The translations under genes and the position numbers were made by a program. 64,000 nucleotides of DNA from Aquilaria yunnanensis. Taxonomy: Eukaryota > Streptophyta > Magnoliopsida > Malvales > Thymelaeaceae. Location: positions 70,178,393 through 70,242,392 of the forward strand of contig CM077594.1 of NCBI GenBank assembly GCA_039654915.1, written 5' to 3'. The notes beneath the pieces are model-generated. The model worked only from the letters and a program-made list of their open reading frames with translations, was not told where the DNA came from and did not search any database. Shown piece by piece: positions 1-11,749 of this stretch (the first letter of the stretch is position 1; the number at the start of each line of letters is the position of its first letter).

Positions 1-457
1 TGGCTTACACTTAGATAGCCTCTAGGGATGACTAACAAGTACCACCCTCAGAGGAAGATCTGACCTACCTCAGAAAATGAATGCTCACCATCCTCGGCTG
101 ATGACACTACAACCCTCGTAAGGACATACTGCGCCATCCTCGGTCAAGTGATTTGGTGACCTAGGGAGGCCATCTCCCCATCCACGGTAGAATATAGCGT
201 TCGCCGAAGGTGCTCCACCCTGCCGAGGAGCCTCCCTTTATGCCCCTTGAGAGCAAAAACCCGACCGACGGAGACCCATCTGCCGAAGGGGCATTACCCC
301 CTGAAGAAGGCCCATCACCGAACGAGCTCTCACCCAGGTGAGACAAAGACAGTTAGGAGCCTCTAAAACAGAGACCTCACACACGCCCCTAACACACAGG
401 CCTTCCACAGCTCTGACTTCTGGCCAGAACCGCCTATGGCTAGTTGGAGATCCCCAT
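1..457 (+). repeat. 5' LTR of Tat-E, truncated at both sides
   Basis: This matches 39202 to about 39657 of the 3' LTR with scattered substitutions, starting at the TGGCTTACAC that lies 12 bases inside that LTR. It holds the U3 array of CCACCCTCGG-like motifs. Homology stops within GATCCCCATC near 457, where the LTR of Chr-B begins. The TATA box and gag start present in the 3' copy are therefore absent here. Confidence 0.85.
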
Positions 458-1599
458 CCTTGACCCATGAACACTCTGTATCATTCACCCTTCTCTTGCT
501 TAGGGTTGACAAACTAACAGATTTCTTGAGTGTGGTTATTAACTTCCAATTTGGCCAACCTTTTTTACTGGACTTTAAGTCTTATTTTCTTAAGGTAATG
601 GGCCTGAGAGGTGGCCCACGAGGCTTTTGAGGCTACTTAATCAGTTTCATGCAATAGAAGTGAGGCCCAATACTGCTATCTTGCAAAACAAGCAAGGCTG
701 TAATTGATAACTTGCATAACAAGCAACGCATACACTCATGTAAATAAGTGTTTAGGATGTGTGTAAATCAAGTGTGCTACTTAGTACATGACAACCAAGA
801 AGCCCAGGATACCATAAGGTTTGAAAATCCAAGTTTAGATGCAAATGAGCATTTGGCCATGAGTAAGGCATAGGAGATTCACAACATAAAAGGCATTCCA
901 CATTCATATAAACATGTCACACATTGGCCCACAAGCATTCATCATTTATATGTCCAAAACCATCATTTACAAGCATAATTTGGCATACCAAAGTACTCCA
1001 AGTACTACAAGACCTAAGTATACCCGAGACTACACCTACATATACACAATAGAAGTAGTCTACAGAGTGCACAAAACATGGCTACATGCCAAGGTTCACC
1101 AAAGTTCAAGTTCACCAAATTATGCTTACAAATCGAGACCATTACTCTCCAAATAAAACCTTAATTGTGCCACAAAGCAAGACACACTGCAGCACAAGAC
1201 CTATGGCCATATTCATAGTCATAAATGTGAAAACCACTATCAGGGCAATAGTCTACACATCCATTGCTGTTCACCTAGATGGTCCTACACTAATCAAGCC
1301 TGCACAACTTAGAACATAAGTTTCGGCCAAAACCTTGAACAAAGACTTGTAAAGGTAACAACTTAATCAAGCCAAGCACAACATTGCCACATACCTTTGG
1401 CACACAAGCACTACTAGCACACACAAGCTAGTAATTCAAGCAAACACTACTCAAGCTGTGTATCCTTTCCTAAAACACAAAAGTATGGGCAATGAGTAAC
1501 AATTACTCAGTAGAGTTCACCACCATAACAACTAAATTAAGAGTTTATTTAGTTAAGCCGAGTAACAAACTCTAGGCTTAACCTCCCCAAGCTCATAAT
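457..1599 (-). repeat. 3' LTR fragment of Chr-B
   Basis: This is a close direct repeat of 25438-26569 inside the 5' LTR of Chr-B and matches, in reverse complement, 19780-20860 of the solo LTR in Tat-A. It covers the 3' portion of the LTR only. The low end lacks the terminal TGTCACACCCC segment, and the high end stops in AAGCTCATAAT where a copia LTR starts. No coding function; the small open frames in it are chance. Confidence 0.85.
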
Positions 1600-2775
1600 T
1601 CTTGGGTTTCGGGAGCCAAACAACGCAGCGGAATTTAACCAAAACCCTCCAGGATCCAAGTGAAATGGGGTAAACTGGGAGTTCAAAAATTTTCATACCT
1701 AATTTTAGGTTGAGATCTCTCACTCAACTATAGAGTCGAATCACAAAACCTGAACAGTTGACGTGTTCAGGCTCTCTATGGTATCCACAGGAGTCTCTCG
1801 GGATCACCACGCTTCCACCACTTCCCGGCAGATGCGTTTCGCTTGCGCTCGCAGTGCTAGCTTGCGTCCTCCAAGGAATTGCGAGATAAGAGTGCAGCTG
1901 TCCTTTTGGTAGGCTAAGGCAAGGAGACCTGCGAATTTCTCACTAGAAGTTGTATTTATAGTGAGACTCAACTTCCAGGCCTAATAGGTTTCAAAGCCCT
2001 AATCCAATTAGGCTTTAATTTCAGGCTTAATAATAGCTCAACTATTGGGCCCATTATTAATACAAAATTATTGTGAAACCAAAACCCAAATTATTAGCCC
2101 ATGCACTCTAACGATCCAAATAGCTCTATGTGTGCGACCCAATAGGCTCTCACCACGTTGGCAATGATCATAAATCACATTTATGATCATAAGCAATGAG
2201 CGGTGTCTAGCAACACATCATTGCTACCCAAGTGACAAGATTGTCGATGATTCGACTAAACCTTTATGATCATCACCAATATATGCCATTGTCCCTTTGT
2301 CCAAGATATCAAGACTAAGCACGAGACACGGAATGTGTCACTCTCGTATAGCCCAATCTTTGGTTTCCTGATTATCGAGTAGACCAACTTAAACTGATGA
2401 CATTGATATCATATATCAACTCATCCGAGCATGGCCATGCATTTTTCTAAGTCTGACTCTATCAAGGGGCCCGAAGATATCACTCCCGTTACATAGGAGG
2501 GACAAATCCCATCTTGATCATACAAATCCCTCCGCATGATATGTGACATACCCAATGACCTCCTTCAAGTTCACTCAGTTACGAGCAACAAAGGAAAGTA
2601 TCAAAGTATGTGACTCACATGTAGGGAACCTTGATGATCTAAGGTCGAAGGACTACATTTACCATGATCACTATGAGAATCACTTATGACACTCATATAA
2701 CGATCCATGAAATGTTCTCATGGTGGGTCAGTCCAGTACACAAGTTTTCCAACTTGTACCCATATGTAGACTAGA
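1600..2775 (-). repeat. Left arm of a head-to-head copia LTR pair
   Basis: Minus-oriented copy of the copia LTR that is complete at 59791-61193. It starts at the LTR's 3' end (CTTGGGTTTCGGG) and stops about 229 bases short of the LTR's 5' end, at CATATGTAGACTA. Variant sites (AAATTATTGTGAAACC) place it with the solo LTR at 44935-47061, not with Cop-C's own LTR. Together with the next feature it forms a large near-palindrome. Confidence 0.85.
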
Positions 2776-3948
2776 TATGTCTACATATGGGTACAAGTTG
2801 GAGAACTTGTGTACTGGACTGACCCACCAAGAGAACACTACATGGATCGTTATATGAGTGTCATAAGTGATTCTCATAGTGATCATGGTATATGTAGTCC
2901 TTCGACCTAAGATCATCAAAGTTCCCTACATGTGAGTCACATACTTTGATACTTTCCTTTGTTGCTCGTAACTGAATGAACTTGAAGGAGGTCATTGGGT
3001 ATGTCACATATCATGCGGAGGGATTTGTATGATCAAGATGGGATTTGTCCCTCCTATGTAACGAGAGTGATATCTTCGGGCCCCATGATAGAGTAAGACT
3101 TAGAAAAATGCATGGCCATGCTCGGATGAGTTGATATACGATATCAATGTCATCAGTTTAAGTTGGTCTACTCGGTAATCAAGAAACCAAAGATTGGGCT
3201 ATACGAGAGTGACACATTCCATGTGTCGTGCTTAGTCTTGATATCTTGGACAAAGGGACAAAGGCATATATCGGTGATGGTCATAAAGGTTTAGTCGAAT
3301 CATCGACAATCTTGTCACTTGGGGAGCAATGATGTGTTGCTAGACACCGCTCATTGCTTATGATCATAAATGTGATTTATGATCATTGCCAACGTGATAA
3401 GAGCCTATTAGGTCGCACACATAGACTATTTGGATCATTAGAGTGCATGGGCTAATTATTTAGGTTATGGTTTCACTTTAATTTCGTATTAATAATGGGC
3501 CCAAGAGTTGAGCCATTATTAAGCCCAAAATTAAATCCTAATTGGATTAGGGCTTTGAAACCCATTAGGCCTGGAAGTTGAGTCTTACTATAAATACAAC
3601 TTCTAGTGAGAAATTCATAGGTCTCCTTGCCCTAGCCTCCCAAAAGGACAGCCGCACTCTTCTCTTGCAATTCCTTGGAGGACGCAAGCTAGCACTGTGA
3701 GTGCAAGAGAAACGCATCTGCCAGGATGTGGTGGAAGTGTGGTGATCCCGAGAGGCTCGTGTGGATACCATAGAGAGCTTGAACATGTCAACTGTTCAGG
3801 TTTTGTGATTCGACTCTACAGTTGAGTGAGAGATCTCAACCGACAATTAGGTATGAAATTTTTGAACACCCGATTTACCCCATTTCACTTGGATCCTGGA
3901 GGGTTTCGGTTAAATTCCGCTACGCTGTTTGGCTCCCGAAACCCAACA
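2776..3948 (+). repeat. Right arm of a head-to-head copia LTR pair
   Basis: Plus-oriented copia LTR lacking its first roughly 229 bases, ending in AAACCCAACA at 3948. It abuts the pol remnant of Cop-C, which runs the other way. Variant sites (AAATTAAAGTGAAACC in reverse complement) group it with the Cop-C 5' LTR remnant and with the solo LTR at 59791. It keeps the LTR's TATA segment (ACTATAAATAC near 3588). Confidence 0.85.
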
Positions 3949-4567
3949 ACAACGAGCTCATCTTCACCTCCAAAGACCAAGAATGCATCCTTAGTCCTTC
4001 ATAAGTACTTAAGGATGTTCTTAACAGTTTTCCAGTGACTCTCACCAGGGTTCGATTGGTACCTACTCATCATGCTCAAAGCATATTGGACTCGGGACGA
4101 GTACATATCATGGCATACATGATAGATCCAATTGCTGAGGCATATGGAATCTTACTCATGCGCTCTCTCTCCTCGGTTGTACTCGGATACTGAGATCTAG
4201 AAAGAGTGATACCATGTCACATGGGCAAGAATCCTTTTTTGGAATCTTGCATCCTAAACCTCTTTAGCACCTTATCAATGTATGTACTTTGACTTAGGCC
4301 AATAAGCTTTCTAGATCTATCTCTATAGATCCTGATGCCTAACACATAGGCTGCTTCACCCAAGTCCTTCATAGAGAATCATTTCCCTGGCCAAGTCTTC
4401 ATGGACTGTAGCTCAGGAATGTCATTCCCGATGAGTAGTATGTCATCTACATATAACACCAAGAAGACAATAGCGCTCCCACTAACCTTCTTGTAGACAC
4501 AAGGTTCATCTTCATTTTTGATAAAACCAAACTCTTTGATTGCATCATCAAAATGAAGATTCCAACT
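3949..4567 (-). pseudogene. Cop-C pol: RT C-terminal part and start of RNase H
   Basis: Continues the reverse transcriptase from the upstream block in the same frame after a stop at 4568-4570. Conceptual translation shows the copia RT active site LYVDDILL near 4440-4465 and then the connection segment ending LKYLRRTKDAFLVF, which leads into RNase H in Ty1/copia. Several stops interrupt it. The frame ends at a fused LTR, so RNase H is almost wholly absent. RT would copy element RNA into cDNA in virus-like particles; this copy cannot. Confidence 0.75.
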
Positions 4568-5498
4568 TCAAGAAGCTTGCTTCAGTCCATAAATAGACCT
4601 TTGCAACTTGCACACTTTATTGGCATTCTCAGGAGTGACAAAACCCTCAGGTTGTGTCATGTACACATCCTCAAGTAGCTTTCCATTCAGGAATGCAGTT
4701 TTGACATCCATTTGCCATATCTCATAATCATAGCGTGCAGCAATAGCAAACAAAATTTGTATGGATTTAAGCATAGCAACTGGTGAAAAAGTTTCATCAT
4801 AGTCAATACCATGAATTTGCTTGACACCTTTGGCAACCAATCGTCCCTTAAAGGTAATCACATTACCATGCATGTCAGTTTTCTTCTTGAAAACCCATTT
4901 GCACCCTATGGGTTTTACCCCTTCAAGTGGGTCAACGAAAGTCCATACTTTGTTTTCATACAGGGATTCCATCTCGGATTTCATGGCCACTAGCCACTTC
5001 TCAGAGTCAGGCCCCGACATAGCTTGTTGGTAGGTTGTGGGTTCATCCTGATCCATGAGCATCACATCACCAGTGTGAGTCACGAGAAATCCATATCTCT
5101 TAGGCTCACGCCAAATCCTACCAGACCTACGTGGGCTCTGTGCTACAGGAACTGACTTTTGAACAACATCTTGAGATGTCTGTTCAGGTTCCATTTTAGG
5201 TTCGATGTCTCCTTGTTGTTCTTGAATTTCTTCAAGTTCTACTTTCCTCCCACTAGTTCCTTTAGAAATAAACTCTTTCTCCAAAAAAGACACCAGTTCG
5301 AGCAACAAACACTTTTTGCTCAGAAGGATTGTAGAAATAATAACCCTTTGTTTCTTCGGGATACCCAACAAAAAGACATTTTTGAGATTTGGGCCCTAGT
5401 TTGTCAGAGGATTGACATTTCACATAAGCGTCATAGCCCCAAATCTTTATAAAAGACAAATTGGGATGCCTCCCACTCCATATCTCATATGGTGTCAT
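4568..5498 (-). pseudogene. Cop-C pol: integrase C-terminus to RT palm
   Basis: 5498-5300 encodes the integrase C-terminal part (MTPYEIWSGRHP, then LGPKSQKCLFVGYPEETKGY), the typical copia end of integrase. A frameshift near 5290 moves into the frame that runs to 4568, with the RT N-terminal signature GCKWVFKKK, GRLVAKG, and QMDVKTAFLNG followed by SIYGLKQAS. A stop at 5499-5501 separates it from the preceding block although the frame is the same. Confidence 0.85.
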
Positions 5499-6926
5499 TT
5501 AAACCGATTTAGATGGAACTCGGTTTAGTGTAAAAGTGGCTGTCTCTAGAGCATGTTCCCAAAAGGAGTTTGGAAGGTCAGCTTGACTCATCATAGAGCG
5601 AACCATGTCTAACGTAGTTTGATTTCTCCTTTCAGATACACCATTCCATTGAGGTGTACCTGGTGGAGTGAGTTGTGATACTATACCACACTCATTCAGA
5701 TAGTCAAGGAATTCTCGATCCAAGTACTCTCCACCTCGATCTGATCGAAGCACTTTCATACTCTTCCCGAGTTGATTCTCTACTTCATTCTTTAATTCTT
5801 TGAACTTTTCAAAGGATTCTGACTTGTGTCTCATGAGATACACATAGCCATATCTGCTGAAGTCATCAGTGAAAGTAATGAAGTATTGGAAACCTCCTCT
5901 AGCATGTGTAGACATAGGGCCACATACATCACTATGTATGAGTCCTAGTAAGTCATTAGCCCTTTCACTTTGCCCTGCGAATGGGGCTTTGGTCATCTTG
6001 CCCAACAAACATGACTCACATGTCTCATACGATTCAAAATCAAATGAGTCCAAGAGTCCATCCTTATGGAGCTTGGATATGTGAGTCTCATTTATATGGC
6101 CCAAGCGACAGTGCCAGAGATAGGTCAGGTTTGAATCAATTAATCTGACCTTCTTGGTATTCACATTATAGATTGGATCTTCGAGGTCTAGAACATACAA
6201 CCCATTGCTAAGTTGAGCACTACCATAAAAGATTTCATTCAAATAAATATAACAACATTTATCCTTTATTATAAATGAAAAACCTTTCTTGTCCAAACAA
6301 GAAACAGAAATCAAATTTCTACTAATAGTAGGCACAAAGTAGCAATTGTCTAATTCTAAAACTAATCCACTAGGTAAAGTGAGAACATAAGTCTCTACGG
6401 CTAAGGCAGCAACCCTTGCTCCATTTCCAACACGTAGGTCCACTTCACCTCGAGCCAATCTTTTACTTCTACTTAGATCCTGCACATTTGCACAAATGTG
6501 AGATCCACATCCGGTATCCAATATCCAAGATGAGGAAGTAGAAAAGTTTGCGTCTATAACAAGAATACCTGAAGTGGAAGTCTTACTTCCCTTTTCCTTG
6601 GCAAGTTCTTCAAGATAAAGCTTGCAATTGCGCTTCCAGTGTCCAGGTTGCTTACACTGGAAGCACTCCCCTTCCTTTGCCATACCACCTTTTGGTTTCA
6701 GTGCAGCTGAAAAAGAACTAGCATTGGACTTTCCATTAGTTTTAACCCTCTTCTTGTTGGCTTTTCCCTTTCCCTTGCCCTTTTGAACCATCAAAATGGG
6801 CTTAGCCTTCTTAAGGTTTTGCTCAGTAGTTCTCAACATGTTGAGCAATTCAGGAAGGGACTTGTCAAGGTCGTTCATGTTATAGTTCATGACGAACTGA
6901 CTATAGCTTTCAGGCAATGATTGCAA
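5499..6926 (-). pseudogene. Cop-C gag C-terminus, protease and integrase
   Basis: A 475-residue open stretch, the best preserved copia coding block here. In order: gag C-terminal part (QSLPESYSQFVMNYNMND), CCHC zinc knuckle CFQCKQPGHWKRNC around residues 88-101, aspartic protease active site WILDTGCGSH around residues 133-142, GAG-pre-integrase with HHCC elements (LWHCRLGHIN, CESCLLGK), and the integrase core with D (HSDVCGPM), D (LRSDRGGEY) and E (WNGVSERRN). The N-terminal part of gag is gone: the frame runs directly into LTR sequence at 6927. Its ATG is an internal Met, not the original start. Confidence 0.9.
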
Positions 6927-7965
6927 GACCTAATGGGTTTCAAAGCCCTAATCCAATTAGGCTTTAATTTCAGGTTTAATAATGGCTCAACTCTTGAGCC
7001 CAATATTAATATGAAATTAAAGTGAAACCATAACCCAAATAATTAGCCCATGCACTTTAATGATCCAAAAAGCTCTATGTGTGCGACCCCATAGGCTCTT
7101 GCCACATTGGCAATGATCATGAATCACATTTATGATCATAAGCAATGAGCGGTGTCTAGCAACACATCATTGCTACCCAAGTAACAAGATTGTCGGTGAT
7201 TCAACTAAACCTTTATGATCATCACCGATATATGCCATTGTCCCTTTGTCCAAGATATCAAGACTAAGCACGATTCATGGAATGTGTCACTCTCGTATAG
7301 CCCAATCTTTGGTTTCTTGATTACCGAGTAGACTAACTTAAGCTGATGACATTGATGTCGTATATCAACTCATCCAAGCATGGCCATGCATTTTCTAAGT
7401 CTCACTCTATCAAGGGGCCCGAAGATATCACTCCTGTTACATAGAAGGGACAAATCCCATCTTGATCATGCAAATCCCTCCGCATGATATGTGGCATACC
7501 CAATGATCTCCTTCAAGTTCACTCAGTTATGAGCAACAAAGGAAAGTATCAAAGTATGTGACTCACATGTAGGGAACCTTGATGATCTCAGGTCAAAGGA
7601 CTACATATACCATGATCACTATGAGAATCACTTATGACACTCATATAACGATCCATGAAGTGTTCTCATGGTGGGTCGGTCCAGTACACAAGTTCTCCAA
7701 CTTGTACCCATATGTAGACTACATATCTTATATTAGTCTCCACATATGCTAGTCGTTATGTATTGTTTCAACCTGTTCCACAATAATACTAGACTAGGGA
7801 CGTTTAAGAATATCATTATTCTAGGGTTACAATTATGTTTACTACGTTACGCAGAAACAAAACAACGAACATAATTGCTGGATTAATGCCTTAATAAAAT
7901 ATCATGACTCAATGTGCAAAAAATACAATCATCTCATGATTGGCTTATTGGGCACAACACTAACA
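6927..7965 (-). repeat. 5' LTR remnant of Cop-C
   Basis: On the minus strand it begins TGTTAGTGTTGTGCCC at 7965 and follows the complete LTR at 59791 for about 1040 bases, ending at CCTAATGGGTTTC near 6929. About 360 bases of LTR 3' end are missing together with the primer site. Flanking bases 7966-7970 are AACAA, but the partner duplication is lost. Confidence 0.85.
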
Positions 7966-8333
7966 AACAAATACTTGAGGTTTTGGTGGTCTGTAAAAAC
8001 TTGGAATTTATTACCAAGTAGATAGTGTCTCCACTACTTAAGGGCAAAGACCACTGCTACTAACTCCAGGTCATGTACTGGATACTTCTTCTCATGGGGT
8101 CTTAGTTGTGTAGGCGCAAAAGCAATAGACTATTTCTCCTGCATCAGGACACATCCTAGTCCTATATGAGGTGAATTAGTGTACATTTCATAACCATTTT
8201 CAGGATCTGGTAGAATCAGTACAGGAGCTGTTGTCAGTATACTTTTATGCTCCTGGAAAGTCTCCTCACATGTAGGTTCCCAGATAAACTTTTGCTTCTT
8301 CCTAATCAATTGGGTCATGGGTGCTGCTATCAC
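7966..8333 (-). pseudogene. Chr-B pol: RT/RNase H boundary, truncated
   Basis: Translation gives the connection domain (KKQKFIWEPTCEETFQ), then the RNase H start with GLGCVLMQEK, where the usual DAS motif reads NSPH, and after a stop at 8130 HYLLGNKFQVFTDHQNLKYL, the second RNase H acidic motif. The copia LTR starts directly after it at 7965. Integrase is absent from the window. Confidence 0.8.
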
Positions 8334-8971
8334 GGAAAATTTGGTACAAACCTCCTATAATAGCCAGCTAACCCCAGGAAACTTCTAACTTCTCTTACAT
8401 TCTGGGGTTGTTTCCAATCCAGGATTGACCTTACATTTTCAGGATCCACTGCCAGACCTTGATCAGTTATTATGTGTCCCAAAAACCCAATCTCTTGAGT
8501 CCAAAATTTGCATTTACTTATTTTCCCATAAAGTTTGTTCTCTTGGAGCAAGGCAAGCACTGTTCTCAGGTGTTCTTTATGAGTTTCCTCATCTTTTGAG
8601 TACACCAAAATGTCATCAATAAATACTACGACAAAGTGGTCTAGGTGTACTCTGAACAACCTTTGCATTAGGTCCATAAAGAATGCATGTGCATTAGTAA
8701 GCCCAAATGGCATTACTGTATACTCAAAATGTCCATATCTAGTCCTGAATAAACTTTTAGGTATGTCTTCCTCCTTAACCCTCAACTGGAAATATCCAGA
8801 CCTCAGGTTTATTTTGGAGAACACCCTTGCTCCTTTCAATTGGTCAAATAGATCTTCTATTCTTGGGAGGGGGTATTTATTCTTTATGGTTAATGCATTC
8901 AGTTTTCTATAATCAATACAGAGTCTAAGAGTTCCATCTTTTTTCTTTACAAACAACACAGGTGCTCCCAA
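8330..8971 (-). pseudogene. Chr-B reverse transcriptase
   Basis: Open for 213 codons. It shows the Ty3/gypsy RT signatures in order: [59 protein letters not shown], and the catalytic FIDDILVYS. These residues are intact, so RT itself is well preserved. SKINLRSGY has replaced the usual SKIDLRSGY, which removes the first catalytic aspartate. It is fused upstream, across a frameshift near 8950-8990, to the pre-RT segment. Confidence 0.9.
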
Positions 8972-9537
8972 GGAGACACACTAGGTTTGATGAACCCTTT
9001 CTCAAGTAGTTCATCTAATTGCTTTCTCAGCTCTACCATTTCAGGTAAACCCATTCTATATGAAGCCATATATACTGGTGCTACTCCTGGTACTAGTCTA
9101 ATTTCAAACTCCACCTCCTTCTTGGGTGGCAATCCAGGTAAGTCTGTGGGAAAAACTTTTGGGTAATCCTGAATTATAGGTATCTGCCTATGTTCATCTG
9201 ATGATTCCTGGTCATTAACTTCCAGGCATTCATGCTCACTTTCTAGAGTTACTAATTTCAACACTTCCAGTTGATAATCCATACCTAACTCTAGTGACTT
9301 ATCTAAGTCATATGGTATACAACCAAGCATTATTAATTGTCCAGCATGACAATCAATAACTACTTTATTCTCTCCTAACCATTTGATGCCTAAGATCACA
9401 TCATAATCATAAGTGTCTAGCACTATGAGATTTGTTCTCAGTTTCAGCTTGTCTGTATTGATTTCACAGTTTCCAACAATGTGATATGTAAATAAAACTT
9501 TATTGCCAGCTATTTTTACCAAGTACATGTTGGTCAT
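8947..9537 (-). pseudogene. Chr-B pol: protease C-terminus and pre-RT region
   Basis: Open for 196 codons. DYDVILGIKWLGENKVVIDC is the typical second conserved segment after the gypsy protease, followed by an acidic linker and FPTDLPGLPPKKEVEFEIRL, the standard lead into gypsy RT, then [18 protein letters not shown] frameshift at the end separates it from the RT block. Confidence 0.88.
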
Positions 9538-9546
9538 ATATTTTAC

Positions 9547-10160
9547 TTATAGATTCATGGCCTTAACCAAGCTATTAGAAATTATAGACAATGAAGCTCC
9601 AGTATCAAATAATGCTGACACTAACTGGCCGTTAAGGTAGATAGTACTTTTGAGGGCCCTCTTGGTAGTCCTTTGCTGACTAGTCTCTCTGCCTGCATTC
9701 TCAGCCTCTGGTGCTTCTTGCACCTTTCTGGATGACTCCAGCTGAAATACCCTGCCTGGAGGTGCACCAGATTTCCTCTGTTCCTGAGGTGCCCTTGGTG
9801 CTAGCTTCTCTCCTTGGGCTGGCACCTGGGTCCTCATCTACGGCATAGGGATTTGCCCTCTTGTTCTTCTGGGATTAAAACTTCCCAGTAACTTTTTGTT
9901 GTCATCACTTCTCTTTGGGCAGTCTCTGACCCAGTGATCTGGAGGTCCACATTTGTCACATCCGGTGGAAGCTTTGAAGCATGGCTTGTTCCCATGAAAT
10001 TTTCCACAAGTATTGCATTGAGGACCAAACTGTTGTGGTTGTGATCCTTTTTCTTTCCTATTTCCCTTTTTTCCTCCACTTGGGTCCTTTTCTTCCCTCG
10101 GCCTCTTTTGATGATGGCTTTTCTAGGTTCTACTTCCACTTCCAGGCTCATTCCTGGATT
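9547..10160 (-). pseudogene. Chr-B gag zinc knuckle and protease
   Basis: 9837-9547 holds the aspartic protease active site SALFDTGASLSIISNSLV. Upstream, in another frame around 9910-10020, translation shows CDKCGPPDHWVRDCPKR, a CCHC zinc knuckle, preceded by a second cysteine-rich segment. At least one frameshift and a stop near 9838 separate knuckle and protease. Confidence 0.8.
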
Positions 10161-10936
10161 GTTCCTTGAATTCCTGCTCTAATGCCAGGGCACTCTACAT
10201 AACAGAATAGTAATCCCAAGCTCCCACTGTCCTGAGGATCTGTCTCAACTCAGGTGTCAATCCCCTGATGAACCTCTTGGTTCTCAACTTCTCTTGTCCT
10301 TCAACTGAGGGGCATACCTGATCAGGTTATTAAACCTTTGTTCATATTCTAGCACACTGAGAGCCCCCTGCTCCAACTGATCAAATTCCACCTACTTCTG
10401 ATCCTTTTGGGCCTCACTGACATGTTGTTGGTAGAAGACTTGAAGGAAATCTACCCACCTCATAGATCTTTTCCTAGCTGGGGCCTTCTCTGATTCCTTT
10501 CTTGGTAGTTTCTTTGTACTGCCCTCCACCAATGTTCAGCATTCCCTTATACCCTGAAGGTGGCTAGTGGTACATTTTGAGTGGATGTGACCTCTATTCT
10601 TTCAAAAATTTTCTCAACCTGATATACCCAGAACTCAACCTCATTTGGGTCACATCTTCATCTGAAGACTGGAGGTTTTAATGCCAGGAATCCCTTTAGC
10701 TGGCCCTCCTTGAGTCCCCTTCTCCTGGGTCTTTCTTTTCTGACTTCTAGGCCTCTAGATCTATCCTTGGAGGACCTGCCTCTTGCTATGGTCTCCTCAA
10801 TAGAAGGTTCAGTACTTCTAGAGTATATATAAGTATCCCATTCTTCAATGTCTGGGCTTTCATCATCCTCATCCTCTGCCCTAGGTTCATGTCTAACTTC
10901 TGACCTCAGCCTCCTAGCCTTGGGATGCCTCCTTTC
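10161..10936 (-). pseudogene. Chr-B gag, C-terminal part
   Basis: 10936-10658 encodes an arginine- and acid-rich linker (EPRAEDEDDESPDIEEWD) and LKGFLALKPPVF; it is followed by DPNEVEFWVYQVEKIFE, the start of the plant retrotransposon gag domain, and then a decayed capsid-like stretch with several stops. This is the same gag whose first 92 codons lie at 24883-25158; Tat-A split it. Confidence 0.8.
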
Positions 10937-11749
10937 TGATAGCCGAAGTGCTATCACCCTTCAAACTCGTAAGCTCGGGCAGAGCACCACCTTCGGAAAC
11001 TAGAGCATCGACCGCCAGGAACTCGAGCACCGACCTCGGCGATCCTTCACCACCATTGGAGACGATAGTACTAACCTCGGGAATACGGTGCATCGCCATC
11101 CTCAGCAAGATGACCAAACTACCTTCACCAAGGAAGAACATCCCTGAACGGGACCACCCTTAGCGAAGAAATCCCTGGATTACTGCTTTGGTCTCGGAAG
11201 GAAGTCATCCCGTTCCGAAGAGCTCCCTTATACCGAAGGGATCTCAAGAGTATGGCAGAAACAATTAAGGAGCCTCTGACACACCGTACCCACATGTTCC
11301 CCGACACGCCACCCTCAGACACGCTCTGACACGCCGCTCTTGTATGACCTAGGCTCCTGACCAAGCGGCCTGTGGTCGGCTAGATGCTTCCCCTCTCCCC
11401 GAAGGTACGGATCGCATCTGACCGAACACGTGTCATGATCTGGGCAGGCTATGTCAAACGAACTTCTACTATTGACCTCCCTATAAATATTTGGGAAACG
11501 CCACAGGTAAAGGGACCCCCAACTCCAAGAGAAAATTTATCTACTCTCTACTCACTCCCCATTTTCTAAATGCTGACTTGGGCGTCGGAGGCCCTTCCCC
11601 AGAAAAATACTCCGGGGACCTCCTGACCTTCGCTTTTTAAGTGTTTCTGGTTGTCTCTCTTGAGAAATCCCCCTTTCGGATGCTCCTCCCTCACAGGAAG
11701 TCCCTCCTAGTCTGACCATGTCATACAGTGAAGATGCTGATGGGCATCA
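10937..11749 (+). repeat. 5' LTR of Tat-A
   Basis: Starts TGATAGCC and ends GGGCATCA, matching the 3' LTR at 24077-24877 with scattered differences. The first 18 bases can fold as a hairpin (GATAGC/GCTATC). The TATA segment lies at 11481-11490 and the gag start at 11718. Confidence 0.95.
11481..11490 (+). promoter_or_regulatory. TATA box of Tat LTR promoter
   Basis: CTATAAATAT in the 5' LTR. The same block occurs in the other Tat LTRs: CCTATAAATACTTGGG at 39740, CTATAAATACC at 52384 and, on the minus strand, TATAAATA at 62162-62155. Its position about two thirds into the LTR suits a transcription start shortly upstream of the gag ATG. Confidence 0.75.

Larger units (their letters stand above)
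3949..7965 (-). mobile_element. Cop-C, Ty1/copia retrotransposon, truncated
   Basis: Minus-strand order is 5' LTR remnant (7965-6927), gag C-terminal part with zinc knuckle, protease, integrase, RT, start of RNase H. The order protease-integrase-RT is the copia order. The LTR start TGTTAGTGTTGTGCCC is intact at 7965. The 3' half of the 5' LTR, the primer site and gag N-terminus are missing at 6927, and RNase H is cut at 3949 by a plus-oriented copia LTR. It interrupts the RNase H region of Chr-B at 7966. Confidence 0.85.

Noticed and set aside
1600..3948. Palindrome as a cloning or fold-back assembly artefact
   Set aside because: The arms differ at many sites and belong to different LTR subtypes, which a fold-back artefact would not produce; the joint itself still needs read support.
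4021..4300. Host gene fragment
   Set aside because: The sequence reads as the RT/RNase H connection of Cop-C on the minus strand.
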